The notes beneath the pieces were generated by a model, which worked only from the letters and a program-made list of their open reading frames with translations, searched no databases and had not been told where the DNA came from. From Streptantibioticus ferralitis (GTDB lineage Bacteria > Actinomycetota > Actinomycetes > Streptomycetales > Streptomycetaceae), in NCBI RefSeq assembly GCF_029223525.1, contig NZ_JARHTQ010000018.1, positions 108,743 through 172,742 on the forward strand: a DNA stretch of 64,000 nucleotides, written 5' to 3'. Of the stretch, positions 54,657 through 63,904 are shown piece by piece; the stretch's first letter is position 1; every line of letters begins with the position of its first letter. Position numbers and translations under genes: made by a program.

Positions 54657-55490
54657 TCAGTCGATCAGCCGGGCCAGTTCGTCGAGGATGCTCAGGGCTT
54701 CGGCTTCCGGGACGTTGGGCAGGTGGAAGGTGATGCCCGCCGCGCCGGCCTCCCGGTAGGCCGCGACGACGTCCGGCTCGGGTGGAACGGCGTTGGCGAT
54801 CACTGGTGTCTCCGGGCCGACCAGCGCCATCTGCTCAGCGACCCCGGCGGGGTCGGTGACGTCGTTGGCGCTGGGCATCCAGCCGCCGAACCGCTCGGCC
54901 CGAGCGATCGCCTTGGCGCTCTGGCCGCCCACGTACACCGGCGGGTGCGGTCGCTGAACCGGCTTGGGCCAGGCGAAGATCGGGTCGAAGTCGACGTACT
55001 TCCCGTGGTATTCGGCCTGGCCCTTCGTCCAGATCTCGATGATCGCGGCCATCCGCTCGTCCAGGAGCCGACCGCGGATCCGTGGGTCGGTGCCGTGGTT
55101 GCGCATCTCCTCGCGGTTCCAGCCCGCGCCGATGCCGAAGATCACCCGGCCGTTGGACAGGAAGTCCAAGGAGGCGACGTCTTTGGCGGTTTGGATCGGA
55201 TCACGCTGGACAAGCAGGGCGACTCCGGTGCCGAGCAACAGGTTCTCGGTCACTCCGGCGACCATGCTCAGAGCGGCGAACGGGTCGAGCGTCCGGTAGT
55301 ACTGCCGGGGCAGCTCGCCGCCACGCGGGTGGGGCTTGGCACTGTCAGCCGGAATGTGGCTGTGGTCGGCCAGGAAGAGGGCGTCGAAGCCGCGTTCTTC
55401 CACCGCCGTCCCGAGCTTGGCGGGGTGAATGCTCTCGTCGGTGGCGATGGCGTGGATGCCGAATCTCGTTGTACCTAATCCGGTCGTCAT
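54657..55490 (-). CDS. LLM-class, probably F420-dependent oxidoreductase
   Basis: A 277-residue luciferase-like TIM-barrel protein starting at 55490. Features: GIHAIATDESIHPAKLGTAV, FDALFLADHSHIP, LLLGTGVALLVQRDPIQTAK, the cofactor-phosphate loop VIFGIGAGWNREEMRNHGTD and PPVYVGGQSAKAIARAERFG. This subgroup in actinomycetes usually uses F420 and transfers hydride to or from small organic substrates. It is divergent from the MarR gene at 55563, the likely regulator. Confidence 0.88.
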   Translation of the reverse strand: MTTGLGTTRFGIHAIATDESIHPAKLGTAVEERGFDALFLADHSHIPADSAKPHPRGGELPRQYYRTLDPFAALSMVAGVTENLLLGTGVALLVQRDPIQTAKDVASLDFLSNGRVIFGIGAGWNREEMRNHGTDPRIRGRLLDERMAAIIEIWTKGQAEYHGKYVDFDPIFAWPKPVQRPHPPVYVGGQSAKAIARAERFGGWMPSANDVTDPAGVAEQMALVGPETPVIANAVPPEPDVVAAYREAGAAGITFHLPNVPEAEALSILDELARLID

Positions 55491-55524
55491 GCCTCGCACA
55501 CTAAACCCTTCAGCCTGGACTGAC

Positions 55525-55562
55525 AATCCAGGTTGACAATCTTGGTTGATCAATTTAGCTTG
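55525..55562. promoter_or_regulatory. A+T-rich repeat region, probable MarR operator
   Basis: Within the 72-base gap between the LLM and MarR genes, TGACAATC occurs twice in direct orientation, followed by TTGATCAA, a perfect 8-base palindrome. The drop in G+C and the TTGA/TCAA symmetry are typical of MarR-family sites. Confidence 0.5.
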
Positions 55563-56006
55563 ATGACCATGGCTCAGTCTGCGAACGCCGATGACCTCGG
55601 TGCAGTGCTCTACGACGGCATCAGGCTCATGGCGCGGCGGCTCCGCCATGCATCGACACCCGGCGAGCTTTCGCTGCCCGAACGCTCGGCGCTGTCAAGA
55701 CTGAACCGGGGCGGCCCGGCCACGGCCGCCGAGCTGGCAAGGGCCGAGCAGATCACGCCTCAGGCGATGGGAACCACTCTGAGCGGCCTGGAAGGGCGGG
55801 GCCTCGTCCGGCGGAACCCTGACCCGCATGACCGCCGACGGGTACTCGTGTCACTGACCGAGACCGGTCTGGGGATGCTGCGGCGCAAACACGACGCCCG
55901 GGCCCGACAGGTGGCGACCGCCCTCGAACAGCACTTCACGAAAGCGGAGTTGGAGACCCTCATGTCAGCGGCCCCGCTGATCGAGCGACTGGCGGAGAGC
56001 ATATGA
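55563..56006 (+). CDS. MarR-family regulator
   Basis: About 147 residues. The ATGs at 55563 and 55569 are both possible and there is no clear ribosome site, so translation may be leaderless. The winged helix is clear: LPERSALSRLNRGGPATAAE, RAEQITPQAMGTTLSGLEGR and GLVRRNPDPHDRRRVLVSLT, including the DxRR wing. Helices at both ends provide dimerisation. It should repress itself and the divergent LLM oxidoreductase in response to a phenolic or similar ligand. Confidence 0.9.
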   Translation: MTMAQSANADDLGAVLYDGIRLMARRLRHASTPGELSLPERSALSRLNRGGPATAAELARAEQITPQAMGTTLSGLEGRGLVRRNPDPHDRRRVLVSLTETGLGMLRRKHDARARQVATALEQHFTKAELETLMSAAPLIERLAESI

Positions 56007-56290
56007 CGTCGACCACGCCGTCGAACCGACCCCGGCCGTCTGCCTGATGCCCCCGGGGCAGCACTGTTCTGCGCTGCCGCCTGGTCTCACGAACACGGCG
56101 TCCATGCCGCGTAGTTGGCAGCCCAGGCAAGGCCATCGTCTGACAGTGGGCAGCTGCCTGATCCTCGCGACGAGCACGGCGCCACGCCTCTTCGAAGTCC
56201 GCACGCCGAGTCTCCATCGGTGCGTACTGAGGATCATGCAGGTCGAAGGGCGGATTGAACGGCCAGTCCGTGTCGTCCGTCTTGATCGCA
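56007..56290 (-). pseudogene. Unidentified gene remnant cut by an IS
   Basis: The minus strand from 56290 reads KTDDTDWPFNPPFDLHDPQY, then APMETRRADFEEAWRRARRE and DQAAAHCQTMALPGL, convincingly protein-like. It begins exactly where the IS end at 56291 starts, so the insertion removed the 5' part. Family not recognised. Confidence 0.45.
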
Positions 56291-56755
<465 letters not shown>

Positions 56756-56822
56756 TAAGGTGCGCGCACGCCAGCGGCTCCCAGGGATCCCCCAGGAGCC
56801 GCTGTGCTTTTGAGTCGCGCGA

Positions 56823-57250
56823 CTACGAGATGTAGACGCTGAATCCGTCCCGGTTCAAGATGCGGTCTTTTCCGTACCAAACCACCAGACTTCCCCCCGC
56901 GCTGCGGTTCTGGGAAGCGTTGACGTACCTGACGAAGAAGTTACCGTCGCCGACTCCGGCCCCCTCCCATGACGAGGCGAACGGGTACTCGCACAGTCCT
57001 GGTTCGCTGCCTTCGGCAGGCTCTCGCACGCACGGTCTTTGCTTGGCTGTTCTTCTTGTACTGGTCCGCAGCGTTGGCGTCGTAGCCGGGGTAAAGGCGG
57101 TGGATCCCACTGGGCGGGTTGAGGAGGAAGTTCCCGGGGATGACTTTGCCAGTCTTCTTCGGCGCAGTGGAGTTGGGTCATTCAACGCCGTGTAGATATG
57201 GTCGGCCACCTCCTTCACCTTGGGATCAGACCTGCTGTAGTGGATGAAGG
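56823..57250 (-). pseudogene. Decayed secreted nuclease with NucA/NucB domain
   Basis: The C-terminal part reads LCEYPFASSWEGAGVGDGNF, then FVRYVNASQNRSAGGSLVVW, matching the end of NucA/NucB-type DNA-entry nucleases (CDEYPFAS ... NxxAGG). Upstream segments VADHIYTALNDPTP, PKKTGKVIPGNFLLNPPSGI and DRACESLPKAANQDC lie in three different frames, so at least three frameshifts are present. Confidence 0.75.
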
Positions 57251-57274
57251 GGGTGACCCGGTCGAAGATGGCGC

Positions 57275-57690
57275 CAGCGTTGGCCTTCCCCTACACGGCT
57301 CCGACCGAGGAAGCCGCCCTGGATCGGTTCGCTGCATTCGCCGACGCATGAGGCAAGAAGTACCCGGCAATCGTGAGGCTGTGGGAGAGCGCCTGGGAGG
57401 AGTTCACCCCGTTCCTCCGCTTCGAAAGCGAGATCCGCCGCATCGTGTGAACGACGAATGCGATCGAGTCGATGAGCGTGCGGATCCGTCGAGCGGTCAA
57501 GGCCCGCGGTCACTTTCCCAACGAGCAAGCCGCGTTGAAGTGCGTCTACATGGCGATCATGTCCCTCGACCCCACCGGCAAGGGCCTAGCCCGCTGGACC
57601 AGCCGATGGAAGACCGCCTTGAACGCCTTCGACATCACCTTCGACGGCCGCCTCTCAGCAGTCAATCAGCAACTCCAACCACCCTGGTCA
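57275..57690 (+). pseudogene. C-terminal fragment of an IS256-type (mutator) transposase
   Basis: The plus strand reads AFPYTAPTEEAALDRFAAFA, KKYPAIVRLWESAWEEFTPF, TTNAIESMSVRIRRAVKARG and ALKCVYMAIMSLDPTGKGLA. Two in-frame TGA codons (after AFADA and after EIRRIV) break it. The TTNAIES motif is diagnostic for IS256-family enzymes. Confidence 0.82.
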
Positions 57691-57749
57691 CACCGTTCGT
57701 TTGACAGGCCCGCTGCGCGAGGCGTTGCCCTCCCGAATCTGCGTTCTCG

Positions 57750-58130
57750 TCAGACGAAGAAGGTGTTCATGCCGGGGACGTCGGACAGGTAGCTCTCAAT
57801 GTGGGCGATTTTGCCGTCCCGCAGGCGGCAGACGGTGCTCACGTACTCGTCCAGGACCGCGTCCGGGCGCTGGGCGGTGTTGTGCTGTGACAGGGCCATG
57901 TTCTCGCGGCTGACCAGAACGTTCAGCAGTTTGAAGGAGAGGCCGTAGGAGGCGACCTTCTGGGCGCGCTCGACCATGGCGTCCGCGCCGACGACGACGC
58001 CGCTGACGGTGTTGTCGCCTGGCAGGGTCCAGGTGGCGTCGTCGTGGAGCATGGACCGGATGGTCACCCAGTCGCCGGTGACGAGCGCGGCATGGAAGCG
58101 CTGGCCGAGGTCACGGGCAGTGGTGGTCAT
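57750..58130 (-). CDS. SnoaL/NTF2-like protein
   Basis: A 126-residue protein: TARDLGQRFHAALVTGDWVT, MLHDDATWTLPGDNTVSG and AVLDEYVSTVCRLRDGKIAH, ending in SYLSDVPGMNTFFV. This is the ketosteroid-isomerase-like SnoaL fold with the typical WTLPG strand. No signal peptide, cytoplasmic. One of four SnoaL-like sequences in the window, none close enough to be a recent copy. Confidence 0.85.
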   Translation of the reverse strand: MTTTARDLGQRFHAALVTGDWVTIRSMLHDDATWTLPGDNTVSGVVVGADAMVERAQKVASYGLSFKLLNVLVSRENMALSQHNTAQRPDAVLDEYVSTVCRLRDGKIAHIESYLSDVPGMNTFFV

Positions 58131-58360
58131 AGCAGTTCCCTAATCTGTGAGGCGGTCCGGGAGGACCGGGTATGGCTGATGGCAGGTTGCGCTTGAGCGC
58201 TGGGAAGGAATGGCCGCCCGGTTCTCCGGGACGCTTCGACCGCTGATTGAGAAGTGCGGACATCGCTGGTTGGGGACCCGACGGCGGAGCGTTCCCCTGG
58301 GCCGAAGCCGACCGATCGACAAGATGGGAGCGCGAAGTTGGACGAGTCTCGCCGGGGCGG

Positions 58361-58632
58361 CTGTGGGTGGGCATCGACGCGGGCAAGGGCCATCACTGGG
58401 CGGTGGCCGTGGACGGTGAGGGCCACCCGGTGCTCTCGAAGAAGGTGGTCAACGACGAGGCGGAGATCCTCGAGCTGCTTACCGCGGTGCGCGAGGCGGC
58501 CGACGTGGTGGCCTGGGCGGTGGATCTGACCAGTGCCGCGGCGGCGTTGCCGCTGGCGGTGCTCGCGCACGGCCAGGAGGTGCGCTACGTCCCGGGGCGG
58601 GCGGTGAACCGGATGTCCGGGATCTCCCGGGG
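58361..58632 (+). mobile_element. N-terminal fragment of an IS110-type transposase
   Basis: The plus strand encodes LWVGIDAGKGHHWAVAVDGE, LTAVREAADVVAWAVDLTSA and QEVRYVPGRAVNRMSG, the DEDD RuvC-like N-terminus of IS110 transposases (first Asp in GIDAGK). It ends within the region that should carry the later catalytic acids, next to the end of the NmrA-like gene. Confidence 0.78.
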
Positions 58633-58668
58633 CGGACCGCTTCTTCGCCCCGACGGGCTGACCGGGCC

Positions 58669-59523
58669 TCAGCGGGCGACCCGCGGCCCCACGACGTCGG
58701 TGAGCGCGCGGGCCGGACGACCGGTGAGGTCCGGCACCACCGAGGTGACCCGGGCGAGGTGGCCCGCGCGGGCGGCCGCGCCGAACGAGGTGAGCATCGG
58801 GACGACGGCCTCCGGGACCCCGCCGCCGCGCAGCTGCGCCGCGAAGACGGCGTCGTCGAGGTCGACCAGCTCGATCTCGCGGCCGCCGAGGCGACCGGCC
58901 AGCGCCGCGAGGTCCGCGGCCGTCCAGGCCTCGGGGCCGGTGACGTCATAGATGCGCTCCTCGTGCCCGTCCTGGGTGAGCACTCCGACGGCGGCCGCGG
59001 CGCAGTCGTCGCGGGATACGTACGACGTCGCCCCCGCGCCACTGTTGGACACCAGCCGACCGGACGCGATCGCCTGTTCGATCACCGGTATCGGGATCTC
59101 GGCGTACAGGTTGTTGCGCAGGAAAGTCCACGCCAGGCCGCTGTCGCGCAGAACCTGCTCCGTGCGGGCGTGGTCGTCGACCTTGGCGGCCGGGTTGGCC
59201 GGTACCGGCTCGACCACCGAGGTGTACGCGACGTGCCGCACCCCGGCGGCCCGCGCGGCCTCGATCGCCGCGCGGTGCTGCTCCACCCGCTCCACCCCAG
59301 TGATCGACACCAGCAGCAGCCGGTCGATCCCGGCGAAGGCACCGACGAGCGACCCGGGAGCGGCGAAGTCGGCCCGTCGGACCTCGGCCCCGCGCTCGGC
59401 TAGGTCGGCGAGCGACTCGGGGCGACGCGTGGCCAGCACGACCTCGCGCGCTTCCACGCTCTCCAGCAGCAGCTCGGCGGCGGCGCGCCCCAGGCCACCG
59501 GACGCGCCCGTGATCCCGATCAT
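58669..59523 (-). CDS. NmrA-like NAD(P)H-binding protein (quinone-oxidoreductase QorB type)
   Basis: A 284-residue atypical SDR. The start at 59523 is preferred because GGAAG just upstream acts as ribosome site; the in-frame ATG at 59535 overlaps it. Features: MIGITGASGGLGRAAAELLL (Rossmann motif), LLLVSITGVERVEQHRAAIE, VAYTSVVEPVPANPAAKVDD and WTFLRNNLYAEIPIPVIEQA. It probably reduces quinones or senses redox state with NADPH. It is divergent from the ArsR-like regulator at 59619, with an operator between. Confidence 0.9.
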   Translation of the reverse strand: MIGITGASGGLGRAAAELLLESVEAREVVLATRRPESLADLAERGAEVRRADFAAPGSLVGAFAGIDRLLLVSITGVERVEQHRAAIEAARAAGVRHVAYTSVVEPVPANPAAKVDDHARTEQVLRDSGLAWTFLRNNLYAEIPIPVIEQAIASGRLVSNSGAGATSYVSRDDCAAAAVGVLTQDGHEERIYDVTGPEAWTAADLAALAGRLGGREIELVDLDDAVFAAQLRGGGVPEAVVPMLTSFGAAARAGHLARVTSVVPDLTGRPARALTDVVGPRVAR

Positions 59524-59560
59524 GACGACTTCCAATCATTCGATCGTTGTCGAATTATCA

Positions 59561-59579
59561 TACGCTGGAGGCTAGCGTA
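59561..59579. promoter_or_regulatory. Probable operator between the NmrA-like and ArsR-like genes
   Basis: TACGCT (59561-59566) and AGCGTA (59574-59579) are perfect inverted arms with a 7-base spacer in the A+T-richer 95-base divergent gap. Size fits a winged-helix dimer. Confidence 0.6.
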
Positions 59580-59618
59580 CGATTTGATGAGCGTCAAAGA
59601 TTCGAGAGGAGACGATGG

Positions 59619-59936
59619 ATGCCCCGCACGCTGCCTGAACCCTCGGTCGACTCCTTCGACCTCACCGTCATCCTCAGCGCACTCGCTGACCCCGGCAGGC
59701 GGGCGCTGATGACTGCGCTCTTTCGCAGCTCGGAACCCGTCGACTGCGCCGTCATCGTCGAAGAGGCTGACCTCGGTCTGAGCAACCCGACCATTTCCCA
59801 CCACTACCGCATCCTCCGCGAGGCAGGCTTGATCAGGTCGGTTGCAGACGGTCGCAAACGGATCGTCAGAGTGCGTCGCGAAGACATGGAGACGCGCTTC
59901 CCCGGCCTCCTGCAGGCGGTACTCGGGGGACACTGA
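59619..59936 (+). CDS. ArsR-type winged-helix regulator
   Basis: A 105-residue protein from ATG 59619, with AGAGGAG about nine bases upstream. Winged-helix core: VILSALADPGRRALMTALFR, VIVEEADLGLSNPTISHHYR and ILREAGLIRSVADGRKRIVR. It lacks the ELCVC metal-binding motif of true ArsR sensors, so it likely senses an organic or redox signal. Partner gene is the divergent NmrA-like reductase. Confidence 0.88.
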   Translation: MPRTLPEPSVDSFDLTVILSALADPGRRALMTALFRSSEPVDCAVIVEEADLGLSNPTISHHYRILREAGLIRSVADGRKRIVRVRREDMETRFPGLLQAVLGGH

Positions 59937-60286
59937 TGCGGCAACCAGTTGAGGGGCCTGCACGGAGGCGGGAGCGAACAACACCACCGGCCCCAGGCGG
60001 GGCGCCCGGCTCAGGCTGCCTGGCCGAAGCCGGTGGCGGCCAGGTCCCCGGCCGACCGCGCTGCTGACGGCTTCGGCACATCGCAGAGGGTCTCGCTCGT
60101 TCCTGTGCGCCCCACCAATGGCGACGCCAGCTTCCGCTGCGGCCAGATCCAATGTGTCGGCGAGGCTTGCGGGTGCCGATACATCATCCGCCCAGGTCGC
60201 GGCCTTGATCGGCGCTCTCCGGCCATGCCCGCGAGTCGCTTCGGAGTCTTCACGTGCTCAGGGCACTGGCGGCATGATGATCTGTC
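59937..60286. other. Stretch without a supported gene
   Basis: 350 bases between the ArsR-like gene and an IS fragment. No domain is seen. The last 30 bases (TGATCTGTCGTGCTGCTGCG) resemble the 5' flank of the 22096 transposase, so the IS part starts near 60270. Confidence 0.4.
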
Positions 60287-60549
60287 GTGCTGCTGCGCCT
60301 GGCCTACCTCGCCGCGACCAACACCCTCGCGCTGCTACGGCTCCTGCCGATGAGCGACAGGGACAAGGACATTGAGATCCTGGCGCCGCGGCACCAACTG
60401 CTGGTCCTGCAACGCCAGGTCGGCAAGCCCACGTTCACCGACACCGACCGCGCCGTGCTCGCCAGCCTGCTTGACCACCTCCCCACAGTCAAGCCGGGGC
60501 GCCTCCCGCTCCTGATCCGCCCCGACACGATCCTGCGCTGGCACCGCAA
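60287..60549 (+). mobile_element. 5' fragment of a 22096-type transposase
   Basis: From GTG 60287 the sequence LLRLAYLAATNTLALLRLLP, MSDRDKDIEILAPRHQLLVL and IRPDTILRWHRN follows the 22096 transposase codon for codon. It stops near residue 88 and is joined directly to the integrase fragment. Confidence 0.8.
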
Positions 60550-60589
60550 CCCGCGAAAGTCCCATGCTCACCCGTTGGAAGCGATCACC

Positions 60590-60868
60590 ATGCGCTCGGC
60601 CACCACCCGGGGGCGCGTCTACCGTCGGTGCGGCTGCCGCGACCAGCAGCGCAAGCAACTCGGCGCCCGCTGCCCCAAGCTCGCCGCCGACCCCGATCAC
60701 GGCACCTGGACCTTCGCCGTCGGTCTGCCCTCCCCGCCCGGGCAAGCGCCACGCCATCCGCCGCGGCGGCTTCCCCACCCGGGGCGCCCCCACCACCATG
60801 CTTCGTCGCCTCCTCGAAGGCGAGAGCTGCGATCCCGGCCCTCGGCCACGTAAAGCTGGACGAGCTCG
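60590..60868 (+). pseudogene. N-terminal fragment of a tyrosine integrase
   Basis: ATG 60590 opens RGRVYRRCGCRDQQRKQLGA, RCPKLAADPDHGTWTFAVGL. After a frameshift near 60735 it continues KRHAIRRGGFPTRGAPTTML and RRLLEGES, the arm-binding N-terminal part of actinomycete phage or integrative-element integrases. A deletion then joins ALGHVKLDELG. The second part of an integrase appears at 63091. Confidence 0.72.
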
Positions 60869-61101
60869 GCTGGCCGTCATGTAGGCAGCGCCATAAGGCT
60901 GAGCCGCACCCGACACGACGCCGGTCACCCCAGGGTCGGCCGGACGAGGTGGATAACTAGGTTTTCCACACAATCAGAAGAGTCGCCCGCCCTCATATTG
61001 CGGCCTCGAAACGTGCCCGGCCTGCCCGGGGGCGCGGGGAGGTCTCGACAACCCCCGCACCCGGGTGGGGGGTTGCCTGGGACGACGCCGTCACCAGGCG
61101 G
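60869..61101. other. Gap before the secreted-protein gene
   Basis: About 230 bases, very G+C-rich between 61015 and 61080, with no gene. It should hold the promoter of the 61139 gene. Confidence 0.35.
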
Positions 61102-61131
61102 CCGAACGGGTCGGCTCACCGACCCGTTCGG
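61102..61131 (+). promoter_or_regulatory. Perfect 13-bp hairpin overlapping the ribosome site of 61139
   Basis: Arms 61102-61114 and 61119-61131 are perfect complements with a CTCA loop. The right arm ends inside CGGAGG (61129-61134), the ribosome site for ATG 61139. Folding would partly hide the site, so the hairpin could control translation. Confidence 0.6.
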
Positions 61132-61138
61132 AGGATTG

Positions 61139-62853
61139 ATGCACGTATCCCGTGCCTTGCGTTCGATCGTTGCCCTCGCCGCAGTGGGAGCGGCGCTGGT
61201 CGCCTCCCCGGCGTGGTCCGCCACGCCCGCCGCCAAAGCCGTACTCAAGCCGGCCGTCCACACGCAGGCTTCTCGGTCCCCAGACTCCGGCCCCGCGGTG
61301 CACCATGACACCTCACCACCGCTGCGTGAGCTGTCGCAGAGATCCAGACAGGTCCGGCCCGCCCCCCACTTCATGCCCCCACAAAGGTGCCGCACCCATC
61401 CCTCACCAAGGCCACCGGTCCCGGTCGGGTGGTGCAGAACCACAACGGCCGCCGGGGCCGGATCCGGTTGGGCGTCAGTTTCGAGGGCATCCGGGAAGGC
61501 GGGGGCGTCCCTCCTGACCCCAATGCCTCAGTAGGCTCCCGCCAGATCATGGAGATCACCAACTTCGAACTCGCGGTGTACTCCAAGTCCGGTGCCACGC
61601 TACTGGGACCGCTGACGACCCAAACCCTGTTCAGCGGGTTCGGCGGACCGTGCGAGTTCGCTCAGAACGCCTTCCTCGGGGACCCCGTAGTCCGCTGGGA
61701 CTCCCTGGCCCACCGCTGGATCATCAACCAGTTCGCCCGCGACGACGTCACCAACACGAACCGACTGTGCGTGGGCGTCTCCCGCACCGCGGATGCCACC
61801 GGCGAGTACTACCGCTACGACTTCGGGTATCAAAACCTCCCCGACCACCCGAAGGTGGCGGTATGGCCGGACGCCTACTACGTGATCGCAACCGCCGCCG
61901 GGACGCTCTTCGAGGCGTGCGCCTGGGACCGGCACAGGATGCTGCGCGGAGCCGACGCCGACCAGCAGTGCTACACCCTCCCGGCATCGACCATCCCGCT
62001 CGGCTCGGACCTCGACGGCACCACCCCACCCCCGCGGGGCGAGCCCAACCTGCTGATCAACCTCGGTCCCACCGACGACACTCTGCAGTACTGGCGGTTC
62101 CACGTCGACTGGACAGACCAGACCCGCACCACCGTCACGGGCCCGCGGGAGCTGCGAGTGGCCCCCTACACCCGGGCCTGCGAGAGCACCGATCCCACCC
62201 AGTGCGTCCCCCAGGCCGGCACCACCCAGAAACTGGACTCGCTCTCCTACTCACCCATGTACCGGTTCGCCTACCGCAACTTCGGCGACCATCAGTCCCT
62301 GGTCTTCAACCACGCGGTCGACGCCCGCGGCGGCGTGGGCGTGCGCTGGTACGAACTGCGGCTGCACCACGGCCGACCGGTCGTCCACCAGCAAAGCACC
62401 TACGCTCCGGGACCCACCTACCGGTGGATGGGCTCCGCAGCCCAGGACAGGAAGGGCGACATCGCCCTGGGATACTCGCGATCGTCCTCCCAGGCCCACC
62501 CCTCGATCCGCATCACCGGACGCCTGGCGCATGACCCTCGGAACCTGACGACGTTCCACGAAACCACCGTATGGACCGGCGCAGGCTCCCAGACCGGGAG
62601 CAACCGCTGGGGTGACTACACCTCCATGGCGATCGACCCCGTGAACAACTGTACGTTCTGGTACACCAACCAGTACCAACCGTCCGATGGCACCGGAAAC
62701 TGGAACACCCGTATCGCCTCCTTCCGACTCTCCGACTGCCACGCCCACCGTCACCACCATGGTCACCGTCACCACCACGGCCACCGTCACCACCATGGTC
62801 AGCGTCACCACCACGGCCACAGCCGCCAGCACGGCCACCACCGCCACGGGTGA
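61139..62853 (+). pseudogene. Secreted protein with histidine-rich tail, one frameshift
   Basis: ATG 61139 (GGAGG upstream) starts a signal peptide (MHVSRALRSIVALAAVGAAL ... AWSATPA). Between about 61360 and 61390 the frame shifts by one. The rest (488 codons from 61387) runs intact: GVSFEGIREGGGVPPDPNAS, VGSRQIMEITNFELAVYSKS, GDPVVRWDSLAHRWIINQFA, YYRYDFGYQNLPDHPKVAVW and WGDYTSMAIDPVNNCTFWYT. This is a known kind of large secreted beta-propeller-like protein in soil bacteria with no assigned role. The last 38 residues are a tandem HHHGHR-type tail with about 20 histidines, likely metal-binding. If the frameshift is a sequencing error the gene is intact. Confidence 0.75.
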
Positions 62854-62953
62854 AACCCTCAGCGGACGGCGCACCGCCGTCCGCCCTGAACCCGCCCTGC
62901 AAGCCGGGGACTGCGGCAGGACCGCCGCAGTCCCCGGGCCTTGGCGTCTTCGC

Positions 62954-63020
62954 CCAGCTCAAGCAGATCACGCTTGCCTCCTACGACCGGATCGTTGGGC
63001 TCGGGCTCGACCACCTGAAA
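62954..63020 (+). mobile_element. Possible scrap of an IS5-like transposase
   Basis: The plus strand reads QITLASYDRIVGLGLDH, resembling the SYDRIVGL segment of an IS5-type transposase. It is too short for certainty. Confidence 0.3.
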
Positions 63021-63090
63021 CCACACCGCAGCAGGAACGCATCCCGGGCCCTCACCGCCACGACAAGGGGGTACGCCCAGGCCAGACTGC

Positions 63091-63895
63091 GTGCAGCTCG
63101 ACGAGCTCGGCCACCGCCACATCGCCGGCTTCGTTCATACTCAACTCACCCAAGGCCAAGGGAAAGTGACTCTCCATCGCTGCCTCGCGACCCTTTCCAG
63201 TGCCCTCGGCGACGCCGTCCGACAACGCCGCCTCCCCCACAACCCCGCACGCCCTGCCGTCCTCCCCCGACCACCAGCGCCCGAACGGCGCGTATGGACT
63301 CCGCAGGAAGCCGCGCAGTTCCTGCACTACTGCCACCACACCGACCCGCTCATCGCCGACCTGTGCGAACTTCTCATCGGCACCGGCATGCGCAAGGGCG
63401 AAGCCCTTGGCCTGCATTGGGCAGACGTCCATGTCGAGGAGGAGGTGCTTTACGTTCGCTGCACCCTCTCGGCCATCGACAACAACCGCCTCGTGCTCAC
63501 CTCACCCAAGACCCGCAGCAGCAAGAACCGGGTCGCGAATTCTCCACGCGTCGCGGCAGCACTCAAGCGCCGCTCCATCGCTATCCGGAACTCGACTGGC
63601 AACTCCACAGGAAGCGCACCGGACGATCCGTGCGTCGGCCTGGTTTTCTGCCGCCCCGATGGCCGCCCACTACGCCCCGAACAGGTCCTCCACCGCTTCC
63701 GCAAGCTCGCCCGAGAGGCCGACGTTCCCGCATCACCCTGCACGACCTGCGCCACCTGGCCGCCACCCTCGCCATCAACGCCGGCGTCCCGCTCACCGTC
63801 GTCTCCAAGACCTTGCGGCACTCGACGCTCTCGACGACCGCGAACATCTACAGCCACCTGACCCAGCAGGCAGTCTCGACGACGGTCCAAATCTG
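63091..63895 (+). pseudogene. C-terminal part of a tyrosine integrase, frameshifted
   Basis: From GTG 63091: VQLDELGHRHIAGFVHTQLT, RRVWTPQEAAQFLHYCHHTD and LLIGTGMRKGEALGLHWADV with the first catalytic Arg. Near 63725 the frame shifts and the remaining motifs follow in another frame: ITLHDLRHLAATLAINAGVP (HxLRH) and TLRHSTLSTTANIYSHLT with the catalytic Tyr. The arm-binding N-terminus is missing but appears at 60590. Confidence 0.82.
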
Positions 63896-63904
63896 ACCCT
63901 TTGA

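Noticed and set aside
62742..62850. Regular repeat units that could suggest a CRISPR array
   Set aside because: The units are contiguous, about 15-18 bases, without spacers, and encode the His-rich tail in frame.
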